Positions 44,347 to 53,153 of a stretch of DNA of 64,000 nt are shown here, piece by piece (positions within the stretch are counted from its first letter, which is position 1; each line of letters begins with the position of its first letter). The position numbers were made by a program, and so were the translations under genes. The notes beneath the pieces are model-generated. The model did no database searches, was not told the origin of the DNA, and saw nothing but the letters and a program-made list of their open reading frames with translations. The stretch is from Akkermansiaceae bacterium UBA4589 (GTDB lineage Bacteria > Verrucomicrobiota > Verrucomicrobiia > Verrucomicrobiales > Akkermansiaceae): assembly GCA_002387565.1 (NCBI GenBank), contig DGJT01000032.1, forward strand, positions 1 through 64,000, in the 5' to 3' direction.

Positions 44347-44946
44347 ATGTCAGAATCAGACAATATTTACCCTGAGTACGAAAAATTTCTCTCACGTGAG
44401 GACAAGGAAAAGCAGCTACAACAACAAGGCCACGTATTCTGGATGTATGGGCTCTCAGGGTCAGGGAAATCAACCATTGCTCGAGCTTTAGAAAGAGAGT
44501 TACAACAACAAGGAAAAATCTGCCTTATTCTTGATGGTGATCAATTACGCAGTGGGCTTAATGCTGACTTAGGCTTTGATGATGCAAGCCGTGCTGAGAA
44601 TATTCGCCGCACAGCTGAAATAGCTAAAATTCTCGCTCACCAAGGTTTCATCGTTATTGTTTCAGTTATTACACCTCAGCGTCAATTTAGAGACGCTGCA
44701 CGAGCTATTATAGGTGCAGATTTCTCCGAAGTATATGTCAAAGCTAGTTTTGATACCTGCCAACAAAGAGACCCTAAAGGGCTATATATAAAAGTCACTG
44801 CTGGTCAAGTGAGTAATTTTACTGGTAAGCAAAGCTCATTTGAAGAGCCAAAATCAGCTGAATTAATTTTAGATACAGAAACACTCAGCCCAGAAAAGTC
44901 AGTCGAAAGATGCCTGAACTACCTCAAGCCTTATACTCATATTTAA
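44347..44946 (+). CDS. cysC: Adenylylsulfate kinase
   Basis: Phosphorylates APS to PAPS. The P-loop GLSGSGKST is near residue 37 and LDGDQLRSGLNADLGFDDASRAENIRR near 63-90 is the APS-binding segment; the family DxxDxR-type residues are present. The 199 residues are those of a stand-alone CysC, not fused to CysN. It lies 15 bp after the sugar-nucleotide enzyme gene and 89 bp before cysD, so it may end one operon. No PAPS reductase gene (cysH) is nearby, so PAPS may feed sulfotransferases or a distant cysH. Confidence 0.95.
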   Translation: MSESDNIYPEYEKFLSREDKEKQLQQQGHVFWMYGLSGSGKSTIARALERELQQQGKICLILDGDQLRSGLNADLGFDDASRAENIRRTAEIAKILAHQGFIVIVSVITPQRQFRDAARAIIGADFSEVYVKASFDTCQQRDPKGLYIKVTAGQVSNFTGKQSSFEEPKSAELILDTETLSPEKSVERCLNYLKPYTHI

Positions 44947-44999
44947 GCTTAAACAATAAATACATTACCTACTTAGTAATATTGGTAATATTTAATTTC

Positions 45000-45029
45000 T
45001 TGACAATCACCTCTTAACTACGCTATTTA
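45000..45029 (+). promoter_or_regulatory. Candidate promoter of cysDN
   Basis: TTGACA (45000-45005) is followed after 18 bases by TATTTA (45024-45029), only 6 bases before the cysD ATG at 45036. If used, transcription would begin at or next to the ATG, giving a leaderless or nearly leaderless transcript. Confidence 0.45.
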
Positions 45030-45035
45030 CCCCTT

Positions 45036-45941
45036 ATGTCTAATTATCAATTAAGTCATCTTGACCAACTTGAAGCCGAAGCTATCTTTATCTTGCGCGA
45101 AACAGCTGCTCAATTTGAGAACCCTGCCCTCCTTTTCTCTGGCGGTAAAGATTCTATTGTGATGGCTTACCTCGCCAAAAAAGCTTTTTACCCAGCCCGC
45201 ATCCCTTTCCCTCTCGTGCATGTCGATACTGGACATAACTTTGTCGAAACCATGGAATTTAGAGATAAATTCGTAGAAGACATGAACGCCAAGCTTGTAG
45301 TAGGTTCAGTTCAGCAGTCTATCGATGAAGGTAGAGTACAAGAAGAAACTGGAGCCAATGCCTCACGTAACAAACTACAGACGGTAACGCTTCTCGATAC
45401 TATTGAAAAATATCACTATGACGCTTGTTTAGGAGGAGGTCGTCGCGATGAAGAAAAAGCTCGTGCAAAAGAACGTTTTTTCTCTCACCGTGATGACTTT
45501 GGTCAATGGGACCCTAAAAAACAGCGTCCAGAACTATGGAACTTATTTAATGGCAAAAAGCACCAAGGTGAAAATTTCCGCGTCTTCCCTCTCTCTAATT
45601 TTACCGAAATGGATATTTGGATGTACATCCAACGAGAAAACATTGAACTCCCTATGCTTTATTTTGCGCACAAACGTGACGTGATTGAGCGTAACGGCAT
45701 CATCCTTGCTGTATCTGAATTTGTCCAACCAAAAGAAGGCGAAACCGTAGAGCACAAGCAAATCCGCTTTAGAACTATGGGAGATGCTACTATCACGGGA
45801 GCTATTGAATCAGATGCAGATACCTTAGATAAAATTATCGAAGAAGTGGCTGCAGCCAGACAAACAGAACGAGGTAACCGTTCAGACGATAAACGCTCAG
45901 AAACAGCGATGGAAGACCGCAAAAAAGAAGGTTATTTTTAG
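45036..45941 (+). CDS. cysD: Sulfate adenylyltransferase subunit 2
   Basis: Catalytic subunit of ATP sulfurylase, forming APS from sulfate and ATP. The PP-loop SGGKDSIVMAYLA is near residue 35, and the GGGRRDEEKARAKERFFS block near 135 is the CysD signature. The 301 residues match the family (302 in E. coli). The C-terminus is basic and charged. It is followed by cysN after 86 bp; the gap shows only pyrimidine-rich sequence and no clear terminator. Confidence 0.97.
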   Translation: MSNYQLSHLDQLEAEAIFILRETAAQFENPALLFSGGKDSIVMAYLAKKAFYPARIPFPLVHVDTGHNFVETMEFRDKFVEDMNAKLVVGSVQQSIDEGRVQEETGANASRNKLQTVTLLDTIEKYHYDACLGGGRRDEEKARAKERFFSHRDDFGQWDPKKQRPELWNLFNGKKHQGENFRVFPLSNFTEMDIWMYIQRENIELPMLYFAHKRDVIERNGIILAVSEFVQPKEGETVEHKQIRFRTMGDATITGAIESDADTLDKIIEEVAAARQTERGNRSDDKRSETAMEDRKKEGYF

Positions 45942-46027
45942 GCCTATACCTCTACCTACCCCTACCTATCTCTTTTTTCAATTATTTATACTTACACTAA
46001 GCACAGCTTACTTACCCCTTTATTCCC

Positions 46028-47272
46028 ATGGATTTATTACGTTTTACAACCGCAGGTTCTGTCGATGACGGCAAATCAACTCTTATTGGCCGCCTTCTCT
46101 ATGATTCAAAAAGTATCTTCGAAGATCAGCTTGAAGCAATGGAAACCAGTTCAGCTAAAAAAGGTGATGAAAATATTAACTTAGCCTTACTAACTGATGG
46201 ACTCAAAGCTGAAAGAGAACAAGGCATCACCATTGATGTTGCCTATCGCTACTTTGCAACCCCTAAGCGCAAGTTTATCATTGCCGACACACCTGGTCAT
46301 ACTCAATACACACGTAACATGGTGACTGGTGCTTCTACAGCTAACCTAGCTATTATCTTAGTAGACGCTAGACATGGTGTGATTGAGCAGACTAAACGCC
46401 ACTCATTCATTGCTGATTTACTACGCATTCAGCACGTAGTCGTGGCTGTTAATAAAATGGACCTTGCCGATTACAGCGAGGAGACTTACAACGCTATCGT
46501 TCAAGACTATAAAGAATTTAGCTCACGCTTAAGTAACCTCGTTGATATTACCTTTATACCTATCTCTGCTCTTAATGGAGACAATGTGGTTGATAAGTCA
46601 GAAAACATGGACTGGTACGGAGGTTCATCTCTACTCTACCATTTGGAAAATGTTCACGTAAATAGCGAGGAAAACCATGTAGATGCAAGATTTCCAGTTC
46701 AGTGGGTGACTCGCCCACAATCTGACCAATGGCATGATTTCCGTGGTTATGCAGGTCGCGTTGCAGGAGGTGTATTTAAACCTGGAGACACAATTGTCGC
46801 TTACCCTTCTGGATTCAAAACAACCATTGATAAAATCTATAACGCTACTCAAGAACTAGACAAAGCTTTCTCTCCTCAGTCTATCACCATGACTCTCAAA
46901 GACGAAATTGATATTTCTCGTGGTGATATGATTGTCAAAGAAAACTCTATACCACATATAGAGCAAAACTTGGAAGCCATGATCTGTTGGTTCTCAGATA
47001 AACCAACGCAACCAAGAAGCAAACTCGTGCTTCGTCACACCACCCAAGAAGTACAAGCTCTTATCACTGACTTTAAATACCAAGTCGACGTTAATACTTT
47101 ACATAAAATTGAAAATATTGACGGATTAGAGATGAACCAAATTGCACGTATCTCATTACGCACCTCTAAACCTCTCTTTTATGATAGCTACAGAAAGAAT
47201 CGTACTACGGGATCGTTTATACTCATTGATCCGAATACGAATGAGACTGTAGCGGCTGGCATGTTGAAATAA
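46028..47272 (+). CDS. cysN: Sulfate adenylyltransferase subunit 1 (GTPase)
   Basis: Regulatory GTPase that drives CysD. The G motifs are visible: GSVDDGKSTLIGRLLYDSK near residue 10, EQGITIDVAYRYF near 64, DTPGHTQYTRNMVTGAS near 84, and NKMDLADYS near 139. EF-Tu-like domains II and III follow. At 414 residues it is shorter than E. coli CysN (475) and not fused to CysC, which is separate upstream. A repeat copy and a terminator follow the stop codon. Confidence 0.96.
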   Translation: MDLLRFTTAGSVDDGKSTLIGRLLYDSKSIFEDQLEAMETSSAKKGDENINLALLTDGLKAEREQGITIDVAYRYFATPKRKFIIADTPGHTQYTRNMVTGASTANLAIILVDARHGVIEQTKRHSFIADLLRIQHVVVAVNKMDLADYSEETYNAIVQDYKEFSSRLSNLVDITFIPISALNGDNVVDKSENMDWYGGSSLLYHLENVHVNSEENHVDARFPVQWVTRPQSDQWHDFRGYAGRVAGGVFKPGDTIVAYPSGFKTTIDKIYNATQELDKAFSPQSITMTLKDEIDISRGDMIVKENSIPHIEQNLEAMICWFSDKPTQPRSKLVLRHTTQEVQALITDFKYQVDVNTLHKIENIDGLEMNQIARISLRTSKPLFYDSYRKNRTTGSFILIDPNTNETVAAGMLK

Positions 47273-47303
47273 ACGGGAGTTAAAGGCAGAATTACTATAG
47301 GCT

Positions 47304-47394
47304 CATCTACGGCGTTATTTAAGCGCATGGCAGTAGGTCTCTACAGCCAACCCTTAAATGCCTTGTATCTGAACCTATATTAATCCTTACAAGG
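47304..47394 (+). repeat. Dispersed palindromic repeat, copy C
   Basis: ATCTACGGCGTTATTTAAG begins the left block. The hairpin core GGC-a-GTAG / CTAC-a-GCC is at 47329-47348, an 11-base spacer follows, then the right arm GCCTTGTATCT at 47360 and a diverged tail ending CTTACAAGG at about 47394. It lies between cysN and its terminator, so it is probably transcribed. Confidence 0.75.
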
Positions 47395-47420
47395 TAGATT
47401 AATTATAAGTTAGAAAACCA

Positions 47421-47457
47421 AAAACCACCTCAGAGATAATTTTCTGAGGTTTTTTTA
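47421..47457 (+). terminator. Rho-independent terminator after cysN
   Basis: Stem CCTCAGA (47428-47434) / TCTGAGG (47443-47449) with an 8-base loop, preceded by A-rich sequence and followed by a run of seven or eight T (47450-47457). Ends cysDN transcription on the plus strand; the A run preceding it could also serve the minus-strand gene at 47473. Confidence 0.88.
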
Positions 47458-47472
47458 TTTAAGTTTAGTAGA

Positions 47473-47874
47473 TTAAGCCTGTAGATGTTTAGATATTCTA
47501 TTAAATTGTTTCTTAGTTATAAGAATTACAATGCTTTGGTGATTTGAAATTAATAGTCTATGTTTATAAAAAATAGATTTATTATATTCTTCTGTTGAAA
47601 TATATTTCCAAGGAATAAGTAACTTTTTATGAAATAAACTAAATATAAAAAAGGGAATTAATAACAAACCCTTTTCACTTATTCCTATCGTTAGGCATGA
47701 TTTAACATGAACATTATTCATGCTTATAGATTGAAATCTATAATAATATGCTCTTTTTACTTTAGTTTTATACCTAAATGATTTTGCCAATGCTTGCCAC
47801 CCACTCTTAACTGAAAGGTGATATAAAATCAAACAGCAGAAACCTGTAAAAAATAAGAGAAATACATAATCCAT
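47473..47874 (-). CDS. Small membrane protein of unknown function
   Basis: A 133-residue basic protein with a hydrophobic N-terminus (residues 2-20, VFLLFFTGFCCLILYHL) and a second hydrophobic stretch near 68-80 (LLLIPFFIFSLF). The rest is soluble and basic, with a pattern (LIPWKYISTEEYNKS) that recalls small membrane-linked bacterial proteins, but no family can be named. It is visibly AT-rich compared with its neighbours and sits between two direct-repeat fragments of the dispersed element, one covering its last codons, so it may be an acquired cassette. Confidence 0.6.
   Translation of the reverse strand: MDYVFLLFFTGFCCLILYHLSVKSGWQALAKSFRYKTKVKRAYYYRFQSISMNNVHVKSCLTIGISEKGLLLIPFFIFSLFHKKLLIPWKYISTEEYNKSIFYKHRLLISNHQSIVILITKKQFNRISKHLQA
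47478..47494 (-). repeat. Right-end fragment of the dispersed repeat (fragment G)
   Basis: CCTGTAGATGTTTAGAT matches 47904-47920 (the right end of copy D) in 16 of 17 bases and in the same orientation. It overlaps the 3' end of the 133-residue gene, so that gene is bracketed by direct repeats. Confidence 0.55.
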
Positions 47875-47903
47875 TAAATGTAGGTACTGATAATATTGCT
47901 AAC

Positions 47904-47992
47904 CCTGTAGGTGTTTAGATTGCCTTAGATGCGAGGCGTGTGAGGTCAGGCTGTAGTACCTACTGCCTCGGCCTCGCACAACAAAGCAGGTA
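47904..47992 (-). repeat. Dispersed palindromic repeat, copy D
   Basis: On the minus strand: a left block resembling ACCTGCTTTGTTGT from about 47992, hairpin core GGC-a-GTAG / CTAC-a-GCC at 47949-47967, exactly 11 bases, right arm GCCTCGCATCT, four bases, CAATCT and CCTACAGG ending at 47904. It has the best-preserved right end of the family together with copy A. Confidence 0.75.
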
Positions 47993-48018
47993 AGGCGATA
48001 TAAATACCGCTAAGCCAT

Positions 48019-48687
48019 TTAATAAGAGTAAAGATTGCCTTTGTTGTCCTTATTAACAGCAGGCTTAGTTGGGTTGTTATAACCATCATCACCAAATGAC
48101 ATGACAATGATTTTTTTACCTCTAATAAGCTGCAATGAGTCTGCATCTGTCGCAATACCACCTCCTGCTGGAGGGTTAAAAGCTGGCATAAAACCATCTT
48201 GATCTAGATCCAAACGTACAACATAAGGAGCTCCCCAAGGGTCTAACAAAATAGCTTTTGAATCTTTTGCATTGCTTTCATAGAGTAAGCCTCCCTTACC
48301 TTTTTTATAAGCGTTAGCTGAAAAAAACACTTGTTTATCTGGATTTTGCTCTTCGTCTAAACCGAGTAATACTGCCATAAAATCTGCATCTGTATAAAAC
48401 ACACCTTCCCCAGCCTCAAGCGCTGCACTCGAAGCATCCCCTTGTCCAGAAAAGCTCACTCCTTCATTAGCGCCTTCTGGCAAATAGCCATATTCATCGT
48501 AAAAACTTTCAACAGCTAAAGACAATTCCATCATAAGCGCTTTACCAGCTACCTCCGTACCCTTCTTTTTAACTTTGAGTGCTCCAACCGTAGACATACC
48601 TGCAAGCGCTGCGACAATGGCGATAACCACCATGATTTCGACAAGAGTAAAACCTTTCTTAAGTGTTTGTAATTTCATAAGTTTCAT
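48019..48687 (-). CDS. GspG-like major pseudopilin / type IV pilin-like protein
   Basis: The prepilin signal LKKGFTLVEIMVVIAIVAALAGMSTVGAL (cleavage after Gly, Glu at +5) begins the chain. The soluble domain includes the GspG-like PWGAPYVVRLDLDQDGF, where GspG has a conserved calcium loop, and YDEYGYLPEG. At 222 residues it is longer than typical GspG (about 140), with an insert after residue 65. Two in-frame ATGs, residues 1 and 4, are both plausible starts. It is not next to the other secretion genes, 13 and 43 kb away. Confidence 0.85.
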   Translation of the reverse strand: MKLMKLQTLKKGFTLVEIMVVIAIVAALAGMSTVGALKVKKKGTEVAGKALMMELSLAVESFYDEYGYLPEGANEGVSFSGQGDASSAALEAGEGVFYTDADFMAVLLGLDEEQNPDKQVFFSANAYKKGKGGLLYESNAKDSKAILLDPWGAPYVVRLDLDQDGFMPAFNPPAGGGIATDADSLQLIRGKKIIVMSFGDDGYNNPTKPAVNKDNKGNLYSY

Positions 48688-48863
48688 TAAATAATAGTAG
48701 ATAAATTAATAAAGTGCTCAAAGAGATTTTGCAACTTAAAAGTTCTTAGCTAGTGGAATCACTTTATTAAAAAATAATTTTCATCTTATGCTTGAATTTT
48801 ATTGAGTTTTTGTAGATAAGAGCAACTCCTAAACAAATTAACTTATGATTCTTCATGATTAAT

Positions 48864-48950
48864 GCCGAGGTGGTGAAATTGGTAGACACGCTAGGTTTAG
48901 GTTCTAGTGAGCGTTGGCTCGTGCAGGTTCGATTCCTGTCCTCGGTACCA
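48864..48950 (+). tRNA. tRNA-Leu (anticodon TAG)
   Basis: An 87-base cloverleaf with long variable arm, as expected for leucine. Acceptor stem GCCGAGG / CCTCGGT has a G1:U72 wobble pair. The anticodon loop TTTAGGT gives TAG, reading CTA/CTG codons. T loop is TTCGATT and the 3' CCA is encoded at 48948-48950. Confidence 0.96.
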
Positions 48951-48995
48951 CTATTATCTATGAAGTTTTTTAGTTAGTCTTCTCCTATAAAGCTA

Positions 48996-50198
48996 ATGCT
49001 TACAGATTATCAACTTCCCAACTCTCAAGGTTTCTTTGGTGAGTATGGCGGACAATATCTCCCAGAGACTCTCATCGCTCCTATTCATGAGCTAACTAAA
49101 GTTTACTACCAAGCAATTGCAGACCCTGAGTTTCAGGCTACGCTCAGTGAATTACTTCATCACTATTGCGGTCGACCTACTCCATTGGATAAAGCTAGTA
49201 ATTGGACAAAACATCTTGGCGGTGCACAAATTTATCTCAAACGCGAAGACTTACTCCACACCGGAGCTCACAAGATTAATAATGCCATTGGCCAAGCGCT
49301 CTTAGCCAAAAGACTCGGCAAAAAAAGAATCATCGCTGAAACAGGTGCCGGCCAACATGGTGTAGCTACGGCTACAGCTTGTGCTAAACTCGATTTAGAC
49401 TGTGTAATTTATATGGGGGCTGTAGACATGAAACGCCAAGCCCTCAATGTCGCTCGCATGCGCCTCTTAGGTGCAGAAGTACGCCCAGTAACTGTCGGTC
49501 AAGCCACACTCAAAGAAGCTGTAAACGAAGCTCTACGTGATTGGGTGGCATCCGTTGAAACCACTCATTATATCTTGGGTTCAGCTTTAGGGCCTCACCC
49601 CTTCCCTATGATAGTACGTGATTTTCATCGTGTTATCGGCGTCGAAGCTCGCCAACAATGTATTGAAAGAACAGGTAGACTACCTGATACTTTAGTCGCT
49701 TGCGTAGGTGGTGGATCTAACGCTATGGGTCTTTTCCATGCTTTTATTGATGATCCAGATGTCGCTATGATTGGAGTTGAAGCAGGTGGACACGGCATCA
49801 AGCCAGAGCAACATGCAGCGCGTTTCCAAGGTGGTCAATTAGGCATTCTCCAAGGTTCAAAAACATGGCTCCTTGCCAACAAGGACGGGCAGATTGAGAA
49901 AACACACTCGATTAGTGCAGGCCTAGATTATGCTGCAGTCGGACCTGAACATGCCTACCTCAAAGATATCAATCGTGCTGTGTACCATTATGTCACTGAT
50001 GACGAAGTGCTCGATGCTTTCCAAGAAATTGCCGACCAAGAAGGCATACTGCCAGCTCTAGAAAGCGCTCATGCTATTGCTTATGTTAAAAAGTTAGCAC
50101 CAACGATGTCTCCAGATCAGACGATTATTATTAATCTCTCCGGACGCGGGGATAAAGACGTTGAGCAAGTAGTCGAAGCCCTAAACATGAAACTGTAA
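48996..50198 (+). CDS. trpB: Tryptophan synthase beta subunit
   Basis: PLP enzyme joining indole and serine. The PLP lysine lies in [19 protein letters not shown] near residue 90, and the phosphate-binding glycine loop is [10 protein letters not shown] near 233. GRPTPL and [14 protein letters not shown] motifs are also present. The 400 residues are normal. No trpA follows: kdsB is next, 22 bp downstream. Starts at ATG 48996, soon after tRNA-Leu. Confidence 0.97.
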   Translation: MLTDYQLPNSQGFFGEYGGQYLPETLIAPIHELTKVYYQAIADPEFQATLSELLHHYCGRPTPLDKASNWTKHLGGAQIYLKREDLLHTGAHKINNAIGQALLAKRLGKKRIIAETGAGQHGVATATACAKLDLDCVIYMGAVDMKRQALNVARMRLLGAEVRPVTVGQATLKEAVNEALRDWVASVETTHYILGSALGPHPFPMIVRDFHRVIGVEARQQCIERTGRLPDTLVACVGGGSNAMGLFHAFIDDPDVAMIGVEAGGHGIKPEQHAARFQGGQLGILQGSKTWLLANKDGQIEKTHSISAGLDYAAVGPEHAYLKDINRAVYHYVTDDEVLDAFQEIADQEGILPALESAHAIAYVKKLAPTMSPDQTIIINLSGRGDKDVEQVVEALNMKL

Positions 50199-50220
50199 AA
50201 GTTTCACCACTTATTGAGCT

Positions 50221-50964
50221 ATGTCTAAATTCCTCATTGTTATTCCAGCTCGTTACGGCTCAACTAGATTTGAGGGCAAGCCGCTACACTTGATTGCAGG
50301 TAAACCTATGATTCAATGGGTATGGGAACAAGCCTCTGCTTGTACACTGGCTGATGATGTCATTATTGCAACTGATGATGAGCGCATTGCTCAAGTGGTG
50401 ACTGATTTTGGAGGACGTTTTATGATGACCTCTCCTGAACATGCTACAGGCACCGATAGACTTATTGAAGTCATTCAACAGGAAACTCAAGCCACGCATA
50501 TCATCAATGTTCAAGGAGATGAGCCTCTTATTGAACCTGAATTGATTGATTCACTGATTCAGATACTCAAGGAACAGCCTGAGCTAGCTATGGTGACAGC
50601 CGCGACTCCTTTTAAGCTAGAGGAAGATATTAATGATGCTAACATGGTCAAAGTGGCTATTAGTCAATTAGGTAAGGCTCTGTATTTCTCACGTAGCCCT
50701 ATTCCTTTTACACAAACATCGCCTGAAGGGTTAGTACATTACCGCCACCTCGGTATTTATGGCTACCAGCGTGAACTGCTTGAGCAATGGAATCAACTCA
50801 AGCCCAGTTTATTAGAACAAGCTGAGCAGTTAGAGCAACTAAGAGCCTTAGACAATGGCATAGATATTGCCGTATCCATCACTGAGTCTACCCACCCTGG
50901 TATTGACACTCTAGAGCAGGCCCAAGCCTTAGAAGAGTGGATACAGGCTAATCATATAGGGTAA
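50221..50964 (+). CDS. kdsB: 3-deoxy-manno-octulosonate cytidylyltransferase
   Basis: Activates Kdo as CMP-Kdo for lipopolysaccharide inner core, which supports a Gram-negative envelope. The nucleotide-binding start is IVIPARYGSTRFEGKPL (residues 6-22; usually RLPGKPL), followed by QGDEPLIEPELID near 100 and the substrate region YFSRSPIPF near 158. The 247 residues match. It follows trpB by 22 bp and may be co-transcribed with it. Confidence 0.95.
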   Translation: MSKFLIVIPARYGSTRFEGKPLHLIAGKPMIQWVWEQASACTLADDVIIATDDERIAQVVTDFGGRFMMTSPEHATGTDRLIEVIQQETQATHIINVQGDEPLIEPELIDSLIQILKEQPELAMVTAATPFKLEEDINDANMVKVAISQLGKALYFSRSPIPFTQTSPEGLVHYRHLGIYGYQRELLEQWNQLKPSLLEQAEQLEQLRALDNGIDIAVSITESTHPGIDTLEQAQALEEWIQANHIG

Positions 50965-51003
50965 AGCACCAGCTATATTTTTGGTTTCTTACTAGTTTTT
51001 TAT

Positions 51004-51849
51004 ATGTCAGACCCTTATATCAACCCTGACAAACTAGACGCCGAGGTTATTTCCGCTATCATCACACGCCTCGAAGAAAGAGCTAATCACCCCAAGTTCC
51101 AAGAGCTCTATCTGCCTTATATTGATAATATTGTAGCTAGTAAACCTACTGCTGTTTTAGAAATAGGTTGCGGTACTGGCCCTATTATTAGACAGCTGGA
51201 ATGTAAGCTAACCAAGCATCCAACTACCTATCAAACCAAGACTCAGATCCATGCTTGCGATATCAGTCAGCAATTTTTAAGCCAAGCTCAAACATTAGCC
51301 GCCAAGGATAGTTGTATTCAATGGCAATTATATCAACCTCAACAAGCACTGCCCTATGATGATGAGCAGTTTGATTGGATTATCATGCATACCTTGCTAG
51401 GTCACTTACCTGACCCTTGTGCTATGCTTGAACAAGCTAGTCAACTCCTCAAACCTGATGGAAAAATAATTATCTTTGATACTGATTTCTTGTCCTCAAC
51501 TTTCGCCTATCATAATGTAGAAAAAGGCAGAATAATTGATTACAAGCTCATGACTAGTATTGCGCAAAATCCAGATATATGTAGGAAGCTACCTCAATAT
51601 ATTGAGAAAACAGGTTTACAAATCATTGAAAATTATAGTGCTAACCTCAGTGAAGTAGGCCAAGGAGACTTTTGGCTATCAAGTGTTCATGGTTTAGCTA
51701 AACTAATTACTAGTCTTAATATTTTAGAGGAAAACGAAGCTCAGGATTGGCTCAACTATCAATTGCAGGCACATAAGCAAGGGCACTTTTTTGCTTCAAC
51801 GAATTATTACACTTTTACCCTAAGTCATAAGAACAAAGGTTTAAATTGA
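51004..51849 (+). CDS. Class I SAM-dependent methyltransferase
   Basis: The N-terminal half contains the SAM-binding motif I AVLEIGCGTGPIIRQL near residues 45-60, an HACDIS motif II near 82 and DDEQFDWIIMHTLLGHL near 119. The C-terminal half is longer and probably holds a substrate-binding or dimerisation part (GFWLSSVHGLAKLI). Methyltransf_11/25-type proteins of 281 residues act on many substrates; none is suggested by neighbours (kdsB upstream, hisB downstream). Starts at ATG 51004. Confidence 0.82.
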   Translation: MSDPYINPDKLDAEVISAIITRLEERANHPKFQELYLPYIDNIVASKPTAVLEIGCGTGPIIRQLECKLTKHPTTYQTKTQIHACDISQQFLSQAQTLAAKDSCIQWQLYQPQQALPYDDEQFDWIIMHTLLGHLPDPCAMLEQASQLLKPDGKIIIFDTDFLSSTFAYHNVEKGRIIDYKLMTSIAQNPDICRKLPQYIEKTGLQIIENYSANLSEVGQGDFWLSSVHGLAKLITSLNILEENEAQDWLNYQLQAHKQGHFFASTNYYTFTLSHKNKGLN

Positions 51850-51884
51850 CTTAGAGCCATTGCTCGCTTAGACTTTCAAAAAAT

Positions 51885-52508
51885 ATGAGCACGCCTACTT
51901 TAATTGACAATAGTGACAATCAACGCATCGCCACTTGGGTTAGAAATACTGCTGAAACCCAAATTGAGATGACGCTTAATTTAGATGGTTCAGGTAAATC
52001 TAGTATTGATACTGGTCACGCCTTTCTTGATCACATGTTAACTCTTTTAACTTTGCACGGCTCTTTTGACTTAACCCTAAAAGCTGTGGGAGATTTAGAA
52101 GTGGATGCTCACCACACAGTCGAAGATGTGGCTATTGTATTAGGTGAATTGATTCGTATAGCTTTAGGAGACAAAATTGGTATCACACGTTACGGACACG
52201 CTTACATCCCTATGGATGAAACCCTTACACGTGTGGTTATTGATTTAGGTAACCGCCCTTATTTAACCTTTATTGCAGCTGAGGACACCCCCTCTCCTGC
52301 TAACTTACCTTTTTCTCTAGTTGAAGAATTCTTCCGTGCTTTAAGTAATCATTTGCGTTCCAATATTCATGCCGAGGTTTTCTATGGCAGAGATGGTCAC
52401 CATATTGTAGAGTCTCTGTTCAAATCACTCGCTCGTGCTTTACGTGTCGCAGTGCATCAAGATCCTTTTATGCAAGGTAAATTGCCTAGTACTAAAGAGC
52501 TTTTATAA
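51885..52508 (+). CDS. hisB: Imidazoleglycerol-phosphate dehydratase
   Basis: Sixth step of histidine synthesis, Mn-dependent dehydration of IGP. The mono-functional enzyme (207 residues) lacks the phosphatase domain of E. coli HisB. Metal-ligand motifs are HAFLDHMLTLL near residue 46, DAHHTVEDVAIVLGE near 73 and the second repeat with FYGRDGHHIVESLFK near 165. It overlaps nothing and is followed four bases later by hisH. Confidence 0.96.
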   Translation: MSTPTLIDNSDNQRIATWVRNTAETQIEMTLNLDGSGKSSIDTGHAFLDHMLTLLTLHGSFDLTLKAVGDLEVDAHHTVEDVAIVLGELIRIALGDKIGITRYGHAYIPMDETLTRVVIDLGNRPYLTFIAAEDTPSPANLPFSLVEEFFRALSNHLRSNIHAEVFYGRDGHHIVESLFKSLARALRVAVHQDPFMQGKLPSTKELL

Positions 52509-52512
52509 TACC

Positions 52513-53139
52513 ATGATTGTCGGTATCATTGACTACGCTGGGGGTAACCTCCAGAGCGTGCGTCGCTCTATTGAATTTCTTGGATACAAGTGTATTTGGG
52601 TACATGGCCCTGATGACTTTAATGAAATCACGCATCTTGTTTTTCCTGGTCAAGGCACTTTTGGAGACACCATGAAGCAGTTAAGAGCCAAGAATTTAGA
52701 AACCTCTATTCTCTCATGGATTGCTGAAGATAAGCCGTTCTTAGGTATCTGCATTGGTTATCAAGTCCTCTTTGAAAACAGCACAGAATCTCCAGAGGTC
52801 AAAGGCTTAGGCGTATTCAAGGGTCAAGTACGTAAATTTCAAGTGACTCAAGAACATGGTGAAACTCTCAAAATCCCACATATGGGATGGAACACGTCCC
52901 ATATTGAAGATCAATATGGTTATGCAAAGCTATTACCTACAGAGCCATACTTCTATTTTGTGCACTCTTACTTTCCACAAGTAACAGATCGTTCTATTAT
53001 TTTTGCTACGAGTCATTATGGTGAGCCATTTGATGCAGCTGTGGCTAAAGGACGTCTACTAGCTACTCAATTTCACCCAGAAAAGAGCCAAGATAATGGA
53101 TTAAACCTTATCAAAGCTTTCTTTAAAACTCATTCTTAA
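52513..53139 (+). CDS. hisH: Imidazole glycerol phosphate synthase, glutaminase subunit
   Basis: Glutamine amidotransferase that supplies ammonia to HisF. The class I triad is visible: nucleophile Cys in FLGICIGYQVLFE near residue 80, and His-Glu in TQFHPEKS near 190. The IIDYAGGNLQSV start is canonical. ATG 52513 fits the family (208 residues); a longer frame upstream would run back into hisB. HisF is not in the window. Confidence 0.95.
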   Translation: MIVGIIDYAGGNLQSVRRSIEFLGYKCIWVHGPDDFNEITHLVFPGQGTFGDTMKQLRAKNLETSILSWIAEDKPFLGICIGYQVLFENSTESPEVKGLGVFKGQVRKFQVTQEHGETLKIPHMGWNTSHIEDQYGYAKLLPTEPYFYFVHSYFPQVTDRSIIFATSHYGEPFDAAVAKGRLLATQFHPEKSQDNGLNLIKAFFKTHS

Positions 53140-53153
53140 TCCGACGTATTACC

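Noticed and set aside
45942..46027. CTACC-rich short repeats between cysD and cysN
   Set aside because: Only two or three short pyrimidine-rich units with no palindrome or spacing pattern; probably low-complexity sequence.
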